Shown: in pieces, positions 54,996 to 64,000 of the stretch
How positions within the stretch are numbered: the stretch's first letter is position 1
Layout: every line of letters begins with the position of its first letter
Assembly (NCBI GenBank): GCA_021234155.1
Contig: JAJEKV010000086.1
Location: 1,488,001-1,552,000, forward strand
DNA: 64,000 nucleotides
Source: Isoetes taiwanensis
Lineage: Eukaryota > Streptophyta > Lycopodiopsida > Isoetales > Isoetaceae
Reading direction: 5' to 3'
Position numbers and translations under genes: made by a program
Notes under the pieces: generated by a model
The model's input: only the letters and a program-made list of their open reading frames with translations
What the model was told of the DNA's origin: nothing
The model's database searches: none

Positions 54996-56270
54996 TTATA
55001 AACAGTTTTGAACTGTACTTTTTGGGCTACTCTGATCCGCCTCATACGTGCTTTTCAGATTACTAGCCCTCTCTCTTTGTGCACCCCCCGGTATCTTATT
55101 ATCATTTCTTTTATAGCTTTCGCTATATCTGTGAGTGTCTCTTCTTTGTCCATCGGTCTTTGGGAGTGGGAGATCCCACCTGACCTTGTCAAATTTGGAC
55201 CTTATATCGTTGTAAACCGGGCATTCCTTTACCATGTGCTCTTCGTCTTCTATTTTTCCTGAGTCACATACTCGACATATTCGCTCTGCTCTATCTATTT
55301 TCCTCCATCTATCTTTCTCAATTCGGAGGTCATGGCTTCCCATCCTGAATCTGGCCAGCGTTCCCCTGTTACTCTTACTCAACCTGCTGCTTTTGTATGT
55401 GACATGCCCTATCTGTCCCCCTGGGTTGAAGGTTTCCAATAGCCAGTTTGCCTTGGGCCCTGTATGCCGTGCCAGCCAGTTTCTCATTGCCCTGTCTGTC
55501 CATTCTTCGTCCCATTCTTCTGCTTGTATGATCTGACTTAGTTGCATCCCCATACTTGCTGTCCATTTGGCCAATTCGTTAAACCATCCCTTGCCCGTTG
55601 TTATGTGCTGTTTTGCCGATTCATCTATCGCTAGTGACGACAGTTTGTCCTCTTTCCCATAGCTATTGTCCTTTATTAGGTATCTAACTGTTCTTTCCCA
55701 GGCTCTCACTTCCATTGGTTTTTCCCCTGTTTCATATAAGATTGTTGCCAGTGATGTACCTGTCTTCACCTGGAATTCCTGTCCGTGCCATTGCCTCAGT
55801 ATGCCTTCCTGCTTTTCCCACTTCTTTTCTGACAGGCCTGGTCCCCATGTCTCGCATCCGTACAATTGTGTTGATGCTACTATCGTGCTGAATAGGTATG
55901 CTTTGATCTCCCAATTGGTGATCCTGTTGTTGTTGCAATAATTCATCATGATGTAGTAATTGCCTATTCTTTGCTTGAAATCTGTATCCGCTCCTTTTGA
56001 CCATCTCCCCCTCATGTGTGTGTCGTACCCTAGATACCTGTATCCTGTGGCTTCCTCTACTTCTTCCCCCTTGTATCTAAATGGCCTGTGTTTTAGTTTT
56101 TTTGTCCCGAAGGTCACTATTTTTGTTTTTTCCTGGTTGATCTGTCGATCTGTCTCCTCACAAAATTCCTCTAGTATTTCTAGCATTACGTGCATCCCCT
56201 TGGCTTTAGTCGCCATCATACCCAAATCATCCGCATATAGCATTATTGGGACTTTTGTTTTCCCTATCAT
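54996..56270 (-). CDS. LINE reverse transcriptase C-terminal part and zinc-knuckle-like tail
   Basis: An open frame of 424 codons starting MIGKTKVPIMLYADDLGMMA with the catalytic YADD. Then come the thumb-like region (YRYLGYDTHMRG), a long middle with LYGCETWGPG, and the family C-terminal block: SHDLRIEKDRWRK, then CRVCDSG and EDEEHMVKECPVYNDIRSKF. It is the best preserved copy of this tail in the window. As part of a truncated element it is not expected to act alone. Confidence 0.85.
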   Translation of the reverse strand: MIGKTKVPIMLYADDLGMMATKAKGMHVMLEILEEFCEETDRQINQEKTKIVTFGTKKLKHRPFRYKGEEVEEATGYRYLGYDTHMRGRWSKGADTDFKQRIGNYYIMMNYCNNNRITNWEIKAYLFSTIVASTQLYGCETWGPGLSEKKWEKQEGILRQWHGQEFQVKTGTSLATILYETGEKPMEVRAWERTVRYLIKDNSYGKEDKLSSLAIDESAKQHITTGKGWFNELAKWTASMGMQLSQIIQAEEWDEEWTDRAMRNWLARHTGPKANWLLETFNPGGQIGHVTYKSSRLSKSNRGTLARFRMGSHDLRIEKDRWRKIDRAERICRVCDSGKIEDEEHMVKECPVYNDIRSKFDKVRWDLPLPKTDGQRRDTHRYSESYKRNDNKIPGGAQRERASNLKSTYEADQSSPKSTVQNCL

Positions 56271-57244
56271 TGGTGCCTCCTTTGTCTCCTTTGTCTTTCC
56301 CCGACAAATTCTCGTAGTGCATCTATATATATCCCAAATAGTGTTGGGCGATAATGGATGACCTTGTTTAACTCCTCAGATCACATTCTATGGCTTCTTC
56401 TCCTCTCTTTGTTTTCAAGATACACCTTTTGGTATAGCCTTGCGATTGATCCTACTAGCCCTTCTGGTGCTTTTAGTCCTATTAGCCTAAGTAGAAGTTT
56501 ATCCCTAGGCACTGTGTCAAAGGCCTTTTTGAAGTCCACGAAGCAGCATATGATCTTCTTGTTATTCTCCTTTGTCTGCTCTATCATTATCCTTAGAGTC
56601 ACCAAATGGTCTGTAGTCGAATACTCCGGTCGAAAACCTGCTTGGCCTTGTGCTCTGAGCTTCCCTGCTTCTGCCCACGTTTTCAGTTTTTGGTCCAGTG
56701 TTTTCCCGAACCATTTCGCGAATATTGAGCTGACCATAATAGTCCTGTAATTGCTCGGTTCTTCCTTGTCTCCCCCTTTGTGAAGCGGGATTACCTTGTT
56801 AAACTGCCATCTTTCCGGAAGACCCAAATGTACTATCTCATTGAATACTTTTGTTATAATCCCTATTATCTCTGTTCCTACGCACTTCAGCATTTCCGCT
56901 GTTAGCCCATATAGATCCGGAGCCTTGTTGTTTGCCATTTTATTTAGTGTCCATGTCACTTCTTCCTGGGAGAAAGGGGGTTTGTGTCTACCTTCTGGGT
57001 CCATGATTGGTGCAGCTCTTGTTTTGTACAACCGTTCCAGGTATCTTGTCCAGTCTATTTCTATTTCCGTTCTTCTCCCCTCCTCCCCTTTTGATGTACC
57101 TCCTCTTGCTTTTGAGCCCCTTTTCATATTGTTCCAGAATACCTTAGGTCTCCTTTTCAGGTCTTCGGCCAATCCCCATTGATGGTTTTTCAGGTCCTGG
57201 GTTCTCTTTCTTTTCAGAATTTTCACATACTTGCTGCATTTCAT
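56271..57244 (-). pseudogene. LINE reverse transcriptase, N-terminal part
   Basis: The open frame 57244..56381 encodes QWGLAEDLKRRPKVFWNNMK, NMKRGSKARGG, NKVIPLHKGGDKEEPSNYRT, GQAGFRPEYSTTDHLVTLRI and CCFVDFKKAFDTVPRDKLLL. Between 56381 and 56271 the frame changes and GVKQGHPLSPTLFGIYID is visible. Joined to the next frame it forms one RVT_1 domain. It is better preserved than the copy at 2.5-6.6 kb. Confidence 0.85.
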
Positions 57245-57979
57245 ATGTACAAATTATTGGCCGTATTATTCAGTGTGTTGTATTCATTGTATGTATATAT
57301 TCATACAGGTATTATACTTAACTTAATGCACCATGTAGCTTAGTTAGGAACTTAATGTTTCTAGTAGTTTGTATTAATTACTCCTATACAATGTGTTTCC
57401 AGTGTATCTGCCCTTACTATGGTTTACTTATGCGAAGATCGCATCGTGGGCACTGTGCGAAATACACCTTGTTTCTTTAGGCATATAAGGCATTTTTGCA
57501 CCATGGCCACAGTATGATAAATCACACTTCTGCACAGGGATAGCTTTTAGTTTCACACTGTGAGCTCCCCGACACTTCAAAGGCAATCACCTTTTTTATG
57601 CTCTAAAAGAGGTGCTACAAGTTTGCAATGGCAAGCACAAGGTCAGCGAAGGCTTGGGAATAGTTCAAAGCATGGTATGATGAGATTGTTAGTAAGAAAG
57701 CTAACATCGACTATCACACCCTGAAGAGTTCACTCAACAACCTTAAAAACCTTTGCATGCTATTGTAATCTACAATAACTTTTGGCTGACAGTGAAATTT
57801 CTGAGGTGACAAAACACATTGATGTATTTGACCAGTACAGGCCATAGCAAAAGCTAAAGCGCGTCCTTCTCTCTCAACTGGAAAGGTTGTATTGAGTCTG
57901 AAGTCTTTTCTGAAGTTATTTCCTAAAGCTGATCATGATAAGGTTCGAAGGTTGTTCAAGAGGCTACCATTGGACTTAT

Positions 57980-58612
57980 GTAAGAAGGATGGAAGGAGAA
58001 TTTATATCTCATTGACATCATGTTTGCTATTTATGTGATCTATTCGGTCCCACCAATAGATAGGGTGGAACCACAGATGAAAGCTATTGCAAAATCTCAT
58101 TCACATATAAAGGAGATTTTTGATGCAGACAAGGAGAAGGAACTGGTGGAAAAGCAAGATGAGGACGAGGATGAAGAGCAGGAAGATGCCTTGATAGATG
58201 AGGTATCACGGAAGCCTTACCTATAGACGTAGGAGGGAAGGTTATCTGCTTCTATACGATATATGCTCAGTTACTGGTTTGAGAGAAGATGAGGTCTTAA
58301 TGGTCAGATCTATGCTTTTGTTGTAGATATAGATGACTTCATAACTTTGAGCTAGAAGTGTCAGGGGAACTGAATGAAGCATTAACATATAATGGTACAT
58401 CAGTAGCTCCAAAAATAGCGTTTGATAGGGTTCTGGAGATGGCAGAATTGGGCTTGAAGGAAGTCTCGGAAGTAACGTTTGAGGCGAGTCCATCACAAGC
58501 TAAAGATATAGAAAAAAGGAGAATCAAAAGGGCAATCAAGTCTGCCAAGTTTTCGATCAACATTTCCACCAAACAGGCTATTGAATCTAATGAAATAGAG
58601 GTAAGCTAGCCA
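57980..58612 (+). other. Unidentified coding-like stretch
   Basis: Plus-strand frames 58020-58226 (with an acidic run KQDEDEDEEQEDALIDEV) and 58358-58609 (FDRVLEMAELGLKEVSEVTF, then EKRRIKRAIKSAKFSINIST), the second ending at a donor-like GAG|GTAAGC, look coding in composition. They do not connect in one frame, and a stop-rich gap separates them. No domain is recognised. This may be a decayed gene. 57259-59233 otherwise shows nothing. Confidence 0.3.
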
Positions 58613-59233
58613 TAACTTTGCTTATTTTTTTGAATATTTGTGAACACGTGCATGTATTTCGTAGGAAGTTTTTGTGGACAATTTCTAGGCCACACACGAT
58701 AGTGTCACCCTTGGCTGAGATGCAAGTATTGTCCACTATTACATGGGCTACCTTCATAAGGGAGAGATAATTGTGTTCCATTCCAAGTACAGCCCATCTT
58801 GACCTGAGGAGGTTTTGAAATTGAAGGCACTCCCACTGAGTGACAATCACCTCGCATTAGCTTCCAAAATCAATTAACGACTGCGAGGGGAGATATCTAC
58901 ATCACTCTATTTTATGTATATCTCATAGGCTAGTAATCTTTGATGGTGGATGTAAAAAGTTCCTTCAAATGGATTAGTTCGGTTGGGCGTGCTACATTTA
59001 ATAGGTCCAAGATGTTCAAATCAAGTTTGTTTCCGTTACGAGTTTCTATGGAGCACTTCCAGAAAGTGCTTAGAAATAAAACACATGTGGGGTCCTACAT
59101 TTGACCCTAGCAAGAGGCATGCTGAGGCCAAAGTTAACTAATCTTTTAAATTTTAAATGGTTCAAACATTAAACAGATCATGAGAAGAAGACCAGCAGAT
59201 TAAACAAAAAGCTTGATGTAGAATGCCACCATT

Positions 59234-60378
59234 CTAACCCAACAATGTGTGATTGAGAGAAGCATATGCAAATTCTTGCATTGCTGTTCCAAAGATCGGC
59301 CGATCGGACTCGGCCGAAGACTGCGCCATATGTACAGCAACATCTTTCTCTTGATTTGCAGTTGGGTTTTTTGCCTGACTTGAGATTTCAGAGGTGCTTC
59401 TGTTCTTCTTGAAGATCTTGCACAGGGCCAACTCCTGCACCATACATATAACAACACAAACTAAAACAATGAAATAAAACATCATAAGTTGCACTCTAGC
59501 AATAATATATGAGGCAAACCTGGCCAATATATTCTCCTGTGTTTTGAAGCCTGAATTCATGCATCATCCAGTCAGTTTTGACCCCTCTTGCTGAATTGCC
59601 CTTGTAGAATACAAGAGACTTTTTTAAGCCAATGCATTTGGTGCTTCCTGCTTGTAGGCTGTGCACAGGTCTGTCAGTTCCAGTTGCCTTCCAAAAACCT
59701 GCCTTTGTCACCCTGTTGGGCCTGCTGCTGTTTCTATACTTTTTATCTCTTGGGCTGAAAAAATACCACTCTTTATCTCCAATTGTAGCCATTTCTGACC
59801 TCAAATGGACATATTAGCTTCATCTCTGCGGATCTTAATTTTCAACCTTATTCAATTCAAATCATTTTAGAGCTTTAAGTTTCATTCATGTTGTCTCTAG
59901 AGAAGCATAACCCAAGTTAGCTTCAAAACATCCACTCCAATATCAACATCACACCTGAGAATCATGTCTTAGATTAACTAAATTGTAACTAAATTTCAGT
60001 TAGCTCTTCGGGGATGTTAAAATTCAATCCAGTTCAATATTGATCCATTTCTAGCAAAGGGACAGAATCTAAATTATATTATGCATGCAACAAGTGTTAC
60101 ATTATAACTGTAATTGAAAATCACATTTAAGCTTTATGCATTCACAAGAACTAAAACTGCAATGAAAATCTAGATTAAACAAACTAACTAGAGACTAAGT
60201 AGATCATACTTGACAGATCCCATGGATCATATTTGTAGATGTCCAGCTCTGAAATAAGCTCCGCCGCGACGGCCTGGCAATGGGCCTTCTTGAAAAGGTA
60301 AAATGAAACCAATTCTTCATCGGTGGGATGAAATCTAAATCCGGGCATGATGGCACTGTCATGCTCCATCATGTCCAT
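59234..60378 (-). CDS. NAC transcription factor, FEZ-like (three exons)
   Basis: Exons 60378..60210, 59794..59520 and 59434..59234 join in frame (phases 1 and 0) to 214 residues. All five NAC subdomains are present: [28 protein letters not shown], then [35 protein letters not shown], and KKSLVFYKG with [12 protein letters not shown], followed by LALCKIFKK. The combination [16 protein letters not shown], then [10 protein letters not shown], is characteristic of the FEZ/ANAC009 group, which acts in root-cap stem cell divisions in Arabidopsis; function here is inferred. The domain binds DNA as a dimer in the nucleus. The C-terminal region after the NAC domain is only about 55 residues, shorter than in typical FEZ proteins, so an activation domain may be missing. 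The ATG at 60378 is followed by two nearby Met codons (MDMMEHD). Both introns have good acceptors. Confidence 0.92.
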
Positions 60379-62480
60379 CTTCTCCTACAAACAACTTTTC
60401 TAAGTTGCCACTTTATTCTGAGATGCTTTCATCCAAAAGATCCATTCCTATTCAAATACCACATATACACAAACTCTATCATCCTTATTTCCTTCCATAG
60501 AAGCTGGACATTCAGGGCTAGACCGCGGACCCCGTTATCTCCAGCACTTGACTATCGTTAGGAAGATGATGTTTTTTCTTCTAGAATATTTAAAACTTGC
60601 GTACCTAGCACGTCGCTCGCTTACATTTCTGGGCCTTGTTTTTTCAAAGTAAGATTTTTTCAATGAGGAAATAGAAAACCCAATTCCATTGATTAAAATA
60701 CTAGCGTACCATGAAACATATAGGGAGCCATGTTGACATGCCACGCATGTCATTATAATTGCCTTCTCCATGTAACGTGGAAACCAGTTAGTCGTCCATT
60801 TGTGTGCCATGTGTCCAACGATGTATGGCGGCATGGAATCTGGGAAGCGGATTCCAGGGAGTCCCGCGACCGGCGGGAGCCGGGAGCGGGTCCTGGAATC
60901 AGCGACCCAGTTCCAGGCCGCCACAACATGGTAACTGGGTCGCAGCTTCAAATTTACCTGCTGATTACCTGCTGAGCGGAATCATCATGCCGCTTTCCAC
61001 TCCGGAGGCGGAATCAGCGTCCCAGTTTCCATGTTGTATGCAAAACTGTTAATAACAAATTAGAATGTGGATTCTTTGCACAAGAATAAGAAACCTTTTT
61101 CAAAAGGCTTTGAGTTGGATTCTATGTTCTTTGCCATCGTTGATCCATTCTAAATATCGCGCCTAGTCAAACACTGAATGAATGCATCCAAGAAAGATTT
61201 GTGCTAGAATACTTGTACAAGTCCTAGCGGCTGAAGAACGTGCGTTGAAAATACAATGGCTACTTTGGGACCATTGATTTTAACATTTGACCATAATTAA
61301 GAACACTTGTATTGTGTCATATATAGCAAGGCAATATTACACAAAAATGTGTTTTGAAGATTTTAGTAGAAGGGAAATGTAAAAAACATTTAATCCACAT
61401 GAAGCCTTCTATCCCATTTTAATTACATTAGTTGGTCGATAGCTCAAAAATGTTGCGTTTTTATGACAATACTACCCATGTTAGGTTGCTTATATTTATC
61501 CTATCCAATTGCTCAACCCCTTAACATAGAATAAATTAAGGGCTAAACTTAGCTATTTGGCAATTTTTTAGCACATTTTCAAAAAATATTGGCTAAAGTA
61601 GATGGAAAAAATTCAAGGGGGTTTCACCTTGAATCCCGTACAAACCATCAGAGTTACGCTATATGTGCTTTTTTTAGCTTTTCCATACGATTATGCATGA
61701 AGAGAGGTAGGCTTTGGACCATGCTAAGTCCATTCTAAGCCCATACATTGTCAAAATGGGTACTAAGGGTTTTTTGCCTACCCTGTTAAGGCAGATGGCA
61801 TATCTGTATTATATATAGATGAATCCCCCAAGAAAATTTTGAGAAGAAAAATATAATAATTTTAGCTTAACTTTTTCGAGCATGCACCAACCTTCGATCT
61901 CTTTAGCTAAACGCTAGGCCAAAAGAGAATGGAACTTTTTATGTTTAGTTAAACCATAGAAACTTTTGGAATGAATTTCGGGCTAGTTTATCTAACATCA
62001 TTCTAGTCTATAGGAAATATATATCATTAGCAATTTGATTTCTAGCTTTTATGAAATAATTTGAGGCCTAGACTTAGCTACTGGCATTGTTTTAGAATGT
62101 TTTCACAAAGAAAGTGACTAAAGTAAATGGAAAGAACTGAAAAAAAATTAACGTATGTTTTCCATTGACCACATCACAGAAATTATTGGGATGAAATTTG
62201 GGTTACTTTAGCTAAATGCTAGAAAGTGAGAGGGAAAGTGGGTAGAATTTAGCTAAACCACAGAAAGTTCTGGGATTAATCTCCGGAAAGTTTAGCTAAA
62301 GCCATTATGGCTAATAAAAAATATGCGATTAGTAATTTATTCCCTGTCCACTTCCAACTTCCTCCATAAATCGAATCCCATTTTGCCTATCCAAATTTGA
62401 TATTCTAGTATCTAATCCCCTTTCCCTTTTATTGCCATCTTATTTGATTCATCCTTAGCATTTCTTCTCAATTTGTGTTT
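60379..62480. other. Upstream region of the NAC gene and AT-rich spacer
   Basis: The NAC promoter and leader should lie just above 60378, but no element can be fixed. A GC-rich patch occurs at 60830-61010. A diverged direct repeat of about 75 bases is seen near 61553-61625 and 62073-62150 (shared ACTTAGCTA, TTTTAG, TTTTCA, CTAAAGTA.ATGGAAA). No gene is recognised. Confidence 0.45.
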
Positions 62481-63460
62481 GGCTTACTCCTCTATTCTTT
62501 TTTGGAGGAAGGAGATTGATCTTTTCGCCCTTGAAATTTCAAATGGGATTAGACCAGTATCATGCAACAAAATTGAAGCTGGTGTTGATGTTATTACCCT
62601 CAATTTCCTTGCCTGGAAATTCTTTTTTATTTTCTCAGCTTTTAGCCATTATGAATTTGATATACTATAGCATAACAATGCTTCTACTCCATATAGCGTT
62701 TGTGGTAGTGATACTGCCATCCCAAACATCTGCACTTCAAGACCCCAATCTTTCTGTGCACATACCAATTGCATCCCATAATAGTTTGCCATCTTTATGT
62801 TAGACCTTGTTTCCATACTCTCCTGAACCCTATTTCATATATGAGATATCTGTACTTATTATTACTTACAATCATGTGTCCCTTATATTTCATTTTCTCT
62901 TCCTTTAGTGCTTTTCCAAAGGTTATTATTTTGTTTTTACCAGATTGACCATCAATGTTGTGTGTTCACAAGATTGCTAGAATACATGTCATATGTTTCA
63001 TCTCCTTATTGTTTGTGGTGATCAAGATTAAATTATCTGCCCATACATAATTTACACTTTCACTTTCCTGACTATCTGGCTTTTTCCTCATAAAATTCCC
63101 CAATGCATCAATGTACAATAAAAAACAACTCTGTTCAACACCGATATCACATTTGATCTCATTATCGTTTTTGCTTCCACCTTCTCATATTTCTTGCTAT
63201 TGCCGGTAGGAGACCTTATGGTAAACTTAGTTCCTGCAACCATTAAAAGTAGCTTTACGTTTGGCATTGTGCCAAGGGCCCTCTTGAACTATAAGCAGTA
63301 TTATAACATTTTTTTAGAACTTATTTGGTTTCTAGTTCAATCCCATTGTGTTATCTGTTTTACTAAACCATTTGGCCATGGATGCATACCACCTACTTTT
63401 AAGTATATTAATTGTGAAGCCAAAAAGATATGGGGCCTTGTTGTTACTTAGTTTAAAGAG
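62480..63460 (-). mobile_element. Very old LINE relic (reverse transcriptase)
   Basis: Minus-strand translation gives diverged LINE pieces in the right order. Near 63290 is RALGTMPNVKLLL (compare KAFDTVPRDKLLL in the 54.8-57.2 kb copy). Near 63110 is LLYIDALGNFMRKK (compare GIYIDALREFVG). Near 63050 is NYVWADNLILITTNNKEMKH (compare MLYADDLGMMATKAKGMHVM). Near 62925 is KNKIITFGKALKEEK (compare KTKIVTFGTKKLKHR). YADD has become VWADN. Stops are frequent. Confidence 0.65.
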
Positions 63461-63736
63461 TGTAAAAATTGCTTCTATAATGTCTCTAGAATTTTTATAA
63501 CAAGATTCCTAGATGGGTCCTATAATACAATCACACTCACCCCAGTTTTTCGTCCACTGTTGAAAACATCAGTTTTGGTAGGTCTACATGTCCTGTTTTC
63601 AAAAAATCCTACATGTGGATTTGTGGAGGTATGGTTTTGTTCGATAATGATGTTCTTTTTTCAGTGGACTAAAACATCCACTGTTGTTTTGTAGTTTCTT
63701 CTATTGTGACATGTCATTTTATAATACAATCCACTG

Positions 63737-64000
63737 TAGGAAAGAATACTTGAATTTCTACATGTCTAATAATTCTATTGTCACATGTCTTTATAGATGT
63801 AGGAAAGAATATTTGATTCTCTACATGTCCTATACTTCCACTCACATGTCTTTATAGTAGTAGGACAGAGTACTTTATTTGCTAAGGCATTGTAGGAAAG
63901 AATACATGAATTACGACATGTGTAATACTTTTATTGTCACATGTCTTTATAGAAGTAGGAAAGAATACTTGATTCTCTACATGTCCTATGCTTCCATATC
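63737..64000. repeat. Tandem array of about 62-bp units running off the right edge
   Basis: Units start GTAGGAAAGAATA and contain CTACATGTC and TCACATGTCTTTATAG. Starts are near 63737, 63800, 63860 (a shortened unit), 63892 and 63955. Earlier fragments with CTACATGT near 63580-63730 may be decayed units. The array may continue past the window. Confidence 0.8.

Larger units (their letters stand above)
54767..57258 (-). mobile_element. LINE, 5'-truncated, with an AGAAT-repeat tail
   Basis: A minus-strand element of about 2.5 kb. Its 3' end, read on the minus strand, is GGGACGTTAATGTATATTC followed by TTCTA repeats (plus-strand TAGAA repeats at about 54781-54815). The body is broken at about 57246 at the N-terminal side of the reverse transcriptase, so ORF1 and the endonuclease are missing. 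AAATTATT occurs at both flanks (about 54767 and 57251) and may be the target duplication, though eight AT-rich bases are weak evidence. Confidence 0.88.

Noticed and set aside
54767-57258. AAATTATT at both flanks as a proven target duplication of the LINE
   Set aside because: Eight AT-rich bases can match by chance; kept only as a candidate.

Overview
This is nuclear DNA from a land plant. It carries split genes with GT-AG introns for plant-specific families: a FEZ-type NAC transcription factor, an ABCG11-like half transporter and a GDSL esterase/lipase. A plant purple acid phosphatase fragment and plant-type Ty1/Copia elements support the same reading. Genes are sparse and transposon debris is dense. 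The LINE family seen here recalls predicted proteins from ferns and lycophytes, so a seed-free vascular plant is my guess, but that part is weak inference from memory.

Layout. 0-1.4 kb (minus): an unidentified two-exon gene running off the left edge, with a CTTAGA-type satellite in its intron. 2.5-6.6 kb (plus): a decayed LINE with ORF1, endonuclease, reverse transcriptase and a C-terminal zinc-knuckle-like tail. 11.6-12.7 kb (minus): three well-spliced exons covering only the metal-binding core of a purple acid phosphatase. 13.7-14.1 kb: a LINE 3' fragment, followed by a foldback element. 16.9-23.8 kb (plus): a complete five-exon GDSL gene whose first intron contains a 5.14-kb Copia element in the opposite orientation (identical 195-bp LTRs, 5-bp target duplication). 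25.4-30.2 kb (minus): an older Copia element whose primer site matches the inside of initiator tRNA-Met. 31-42 kb: a minisatellite, a hAT-type BED finger fragment, two tandem TIR-bounded MITE-like units, a DnaJ fragment, and a decayed PIF/Harbinger transposase facing a Myb/SANT-like gene with a LINE remnant between them. 43.4-46.3 kb (minus): an intact 11-exon ABCG gene. 48.3 kb: a LINE relic. 49.9-54.7 kb (plus): a degenerate Copia element. 54.8-57.25 kb (minus): a 5'-truncated LINE. 59.2-60.4 kb (minus): an intact three-exon NAC gene. 62.5-63.5 kb (minus): a very old LINE relic. The right edge is a tandem array of about 62-bp units.

The intact host genes (GDSL, ABCG, NAC) are separated by transposons and show no sign of acting together. 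The most interesting material lies in the mobile elements: half-tRNA-type priming in one Copia element, a LINE family whose copies end in different simple repeats after a related 3' end, and a young Copia insertion tolerated inside a GDSL intron. Exon coordinates were worked out by hand from splice consensus and frame continuity and could be off by a base in places.
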